From positions 1-6,663 of the forward strand of contig QIHK01000003.1 in the NCBI GenBank assembly GCA_003230945.1: 6,663 bases of DNA. The letters run 5' to 3'. Positions 6,499-6,663 of this stretch are shown here, in pieces. The DNA comes from Candidatus Kaiserbacteria bacterium. Lineage in GTDB: Bacteria > Patescibacteriota > Minisyncoccia > Phycocordibacterales > Phycocordibacteraceae. Numbering within the stretch: the first letter of the stretch is position 1; every line of letters starts with the position of its first letter. Under the pieces are notes generated by a model. That model was not told where the DNA came from. It ran no database searches and saw only the letters and a program-made list of their open reading frames with translations. The translations under genes were made by a program, and so were the position numbers.

Positions 6499-6534
6499 AG
6501 TTTTGTCGTTGTTTTTTCGTTCTTTTCCATCGCC

Positions 6535-6560
6535 AAAGAAAAAGTCCGCCAAAGGCGGAC
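6535..6560 (-). terminator. Terminator of tRNA-Gly (minus strand)
   Basis: GTCCGCC (6544-6550) and GGCGGAC (6554-6560) form a perfect 7-bp stem with a 3-base loop. Read on the minus strand, the hairpin is followed by TTTTTCTTT (6543 down to 6535), and it begins 12 nt after the CCA end of the tRNA. On the plus strand the following bases (AAGTTCTG) are not a U-tract, so it is a poorer terminator for the phosphotransferase gene. Confidence 0.75.
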
Positions 6561-6571
6561 AAGTTCTGTTC

Positions 6572-6645
6572 TGGTGCGGGATAGGAGAATCGGACTCCTG
6601 CTATCAGTTTGGAAAACTGATGTTCTACCATTAAACTAATCCCGC
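6572..6645 (-). tRNA. tRNA-Gly, anticodon UCC
   Basis: The reverse complement folds as a complete 74-nt tRNA with an encoded CCA. The acceptor stem is GCGGGAT/ATCCCGC and the D arm is GTTT-AATGGTA-GAAC with the loop GG. The anticodon stem is TCAGT/ACTGA with loop TTTCCAA (anticodon TCC, in DNA letters). The variable loop is TAGC and the T stem is AGGAG/CTCCT. It would read GGA and GGG glycine codons. Two positions are unusual. The T-loop is TCCGATT, so position 55 is C rather than the near-universal U (pseudouridine). The discriminator is A73, whereas most bacterial tRNA-Gly carry U73. The promoter must lie beyond the right edge, since only 18 bp upstream are in the window. Confidence 0.93.
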
Positions 6646-6663
6646 TTTTTTCGCAGGATAGCA

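Noticed and set aside
6491..6528. AAAAC/GTTTT hairpin with following T-rich stretch as the terminator of the phosphotransferase gene
   Set aside because: The stem is 5 bp and nearly all A-T, and the T-rich run starts several bases after it; not enough to call.
6572..6645. tRNA-Gly as the integration site (att) of a mobile element
   Set aside because: I found no second copy of the tRNA 3' end near 3444 or elsewhere in the window, and no integrase gene is present.
1..6663. CRISPR arrays, insertion sequences or tandem repeats
   Set aside because: No regularly spaced repeats, transposase-like proteins or terminal inverted repeats were seen on either strand.

Overview
The window looks like chromosomal DNA from a small-genome bacterium. 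The likeliest source is a member of the Candidate Phyla Radiation (Patescibacteria/Parcubacteria type). This is inferred from compact family members (RarA of 385 aa, RNase Y of 509 aa), near-absent Shine-Dalgarno motifs, short spacers, and an AT-rich accessory segment next to housekeeping genes. No ribosomal RNA is present to confirm it. All stops used by intact genes are TAA or TAG, and the one tRNA is an ordinary-anticodon tRNA-Gly, so nothing here points to an altered genetic code.

Layout. Bases 1-71 are the 3' end of clpP, closed by a strong terminator hairpin. A TATAAT box then leads into rny (256-1785, RNase Y, membrane-anchored endoribonuclease). Next, a good sigma-70-type promoter (TTGCCA-17-TATACT) drives an HU-family nucleoid protein (1956-2231). 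Convergent to it on the minus strand is rarA/mgsA (2286-3443, replication-associated AAA+ ATPase). One perfect 13-bp hairpin separates the two, and the rarA stop codon lies inside it. To this point the genes are moderate in GC and use mostly CGN arginine codons.

From about 3444 to 6498 the sequence is visibly more AT-rich and AGA codons become common. This stretch holds a broken remnant of an XRE-type helix-turn-helix gene (3568-3706), a promoter placed so that the transcript should be leaderless, an unrecognised 86-residue protein with two predicted membrane helices (3738-3998), and, 4 bp later with a GTG start, an 831-residue phosphotransferase (4003-6498). The latter has the domain order of rifampin phosphotransferase: ATP-grasp, middle substrate domain, C-terminal swivelling His domain. 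It lacks the PEP-binding TIM barrel of true PEP synthase. The segment ends at a minus-strand tRNA-Gly(UCC) with its own terminator. That tRNA has an unusual C at T-loop position 55 and A73 as discriminator.

How the genes relate. The left half is a set of independent core functions: proteolysis, mRNA decay, chromosome compaction and replication repair. The right half reads as a small accessory module, a membrane protein plus an RPH-like kinase in one transcript, probably acquired between rarA and the tRNA gene. That module is the part of the window most likely to hold undescribed biology.
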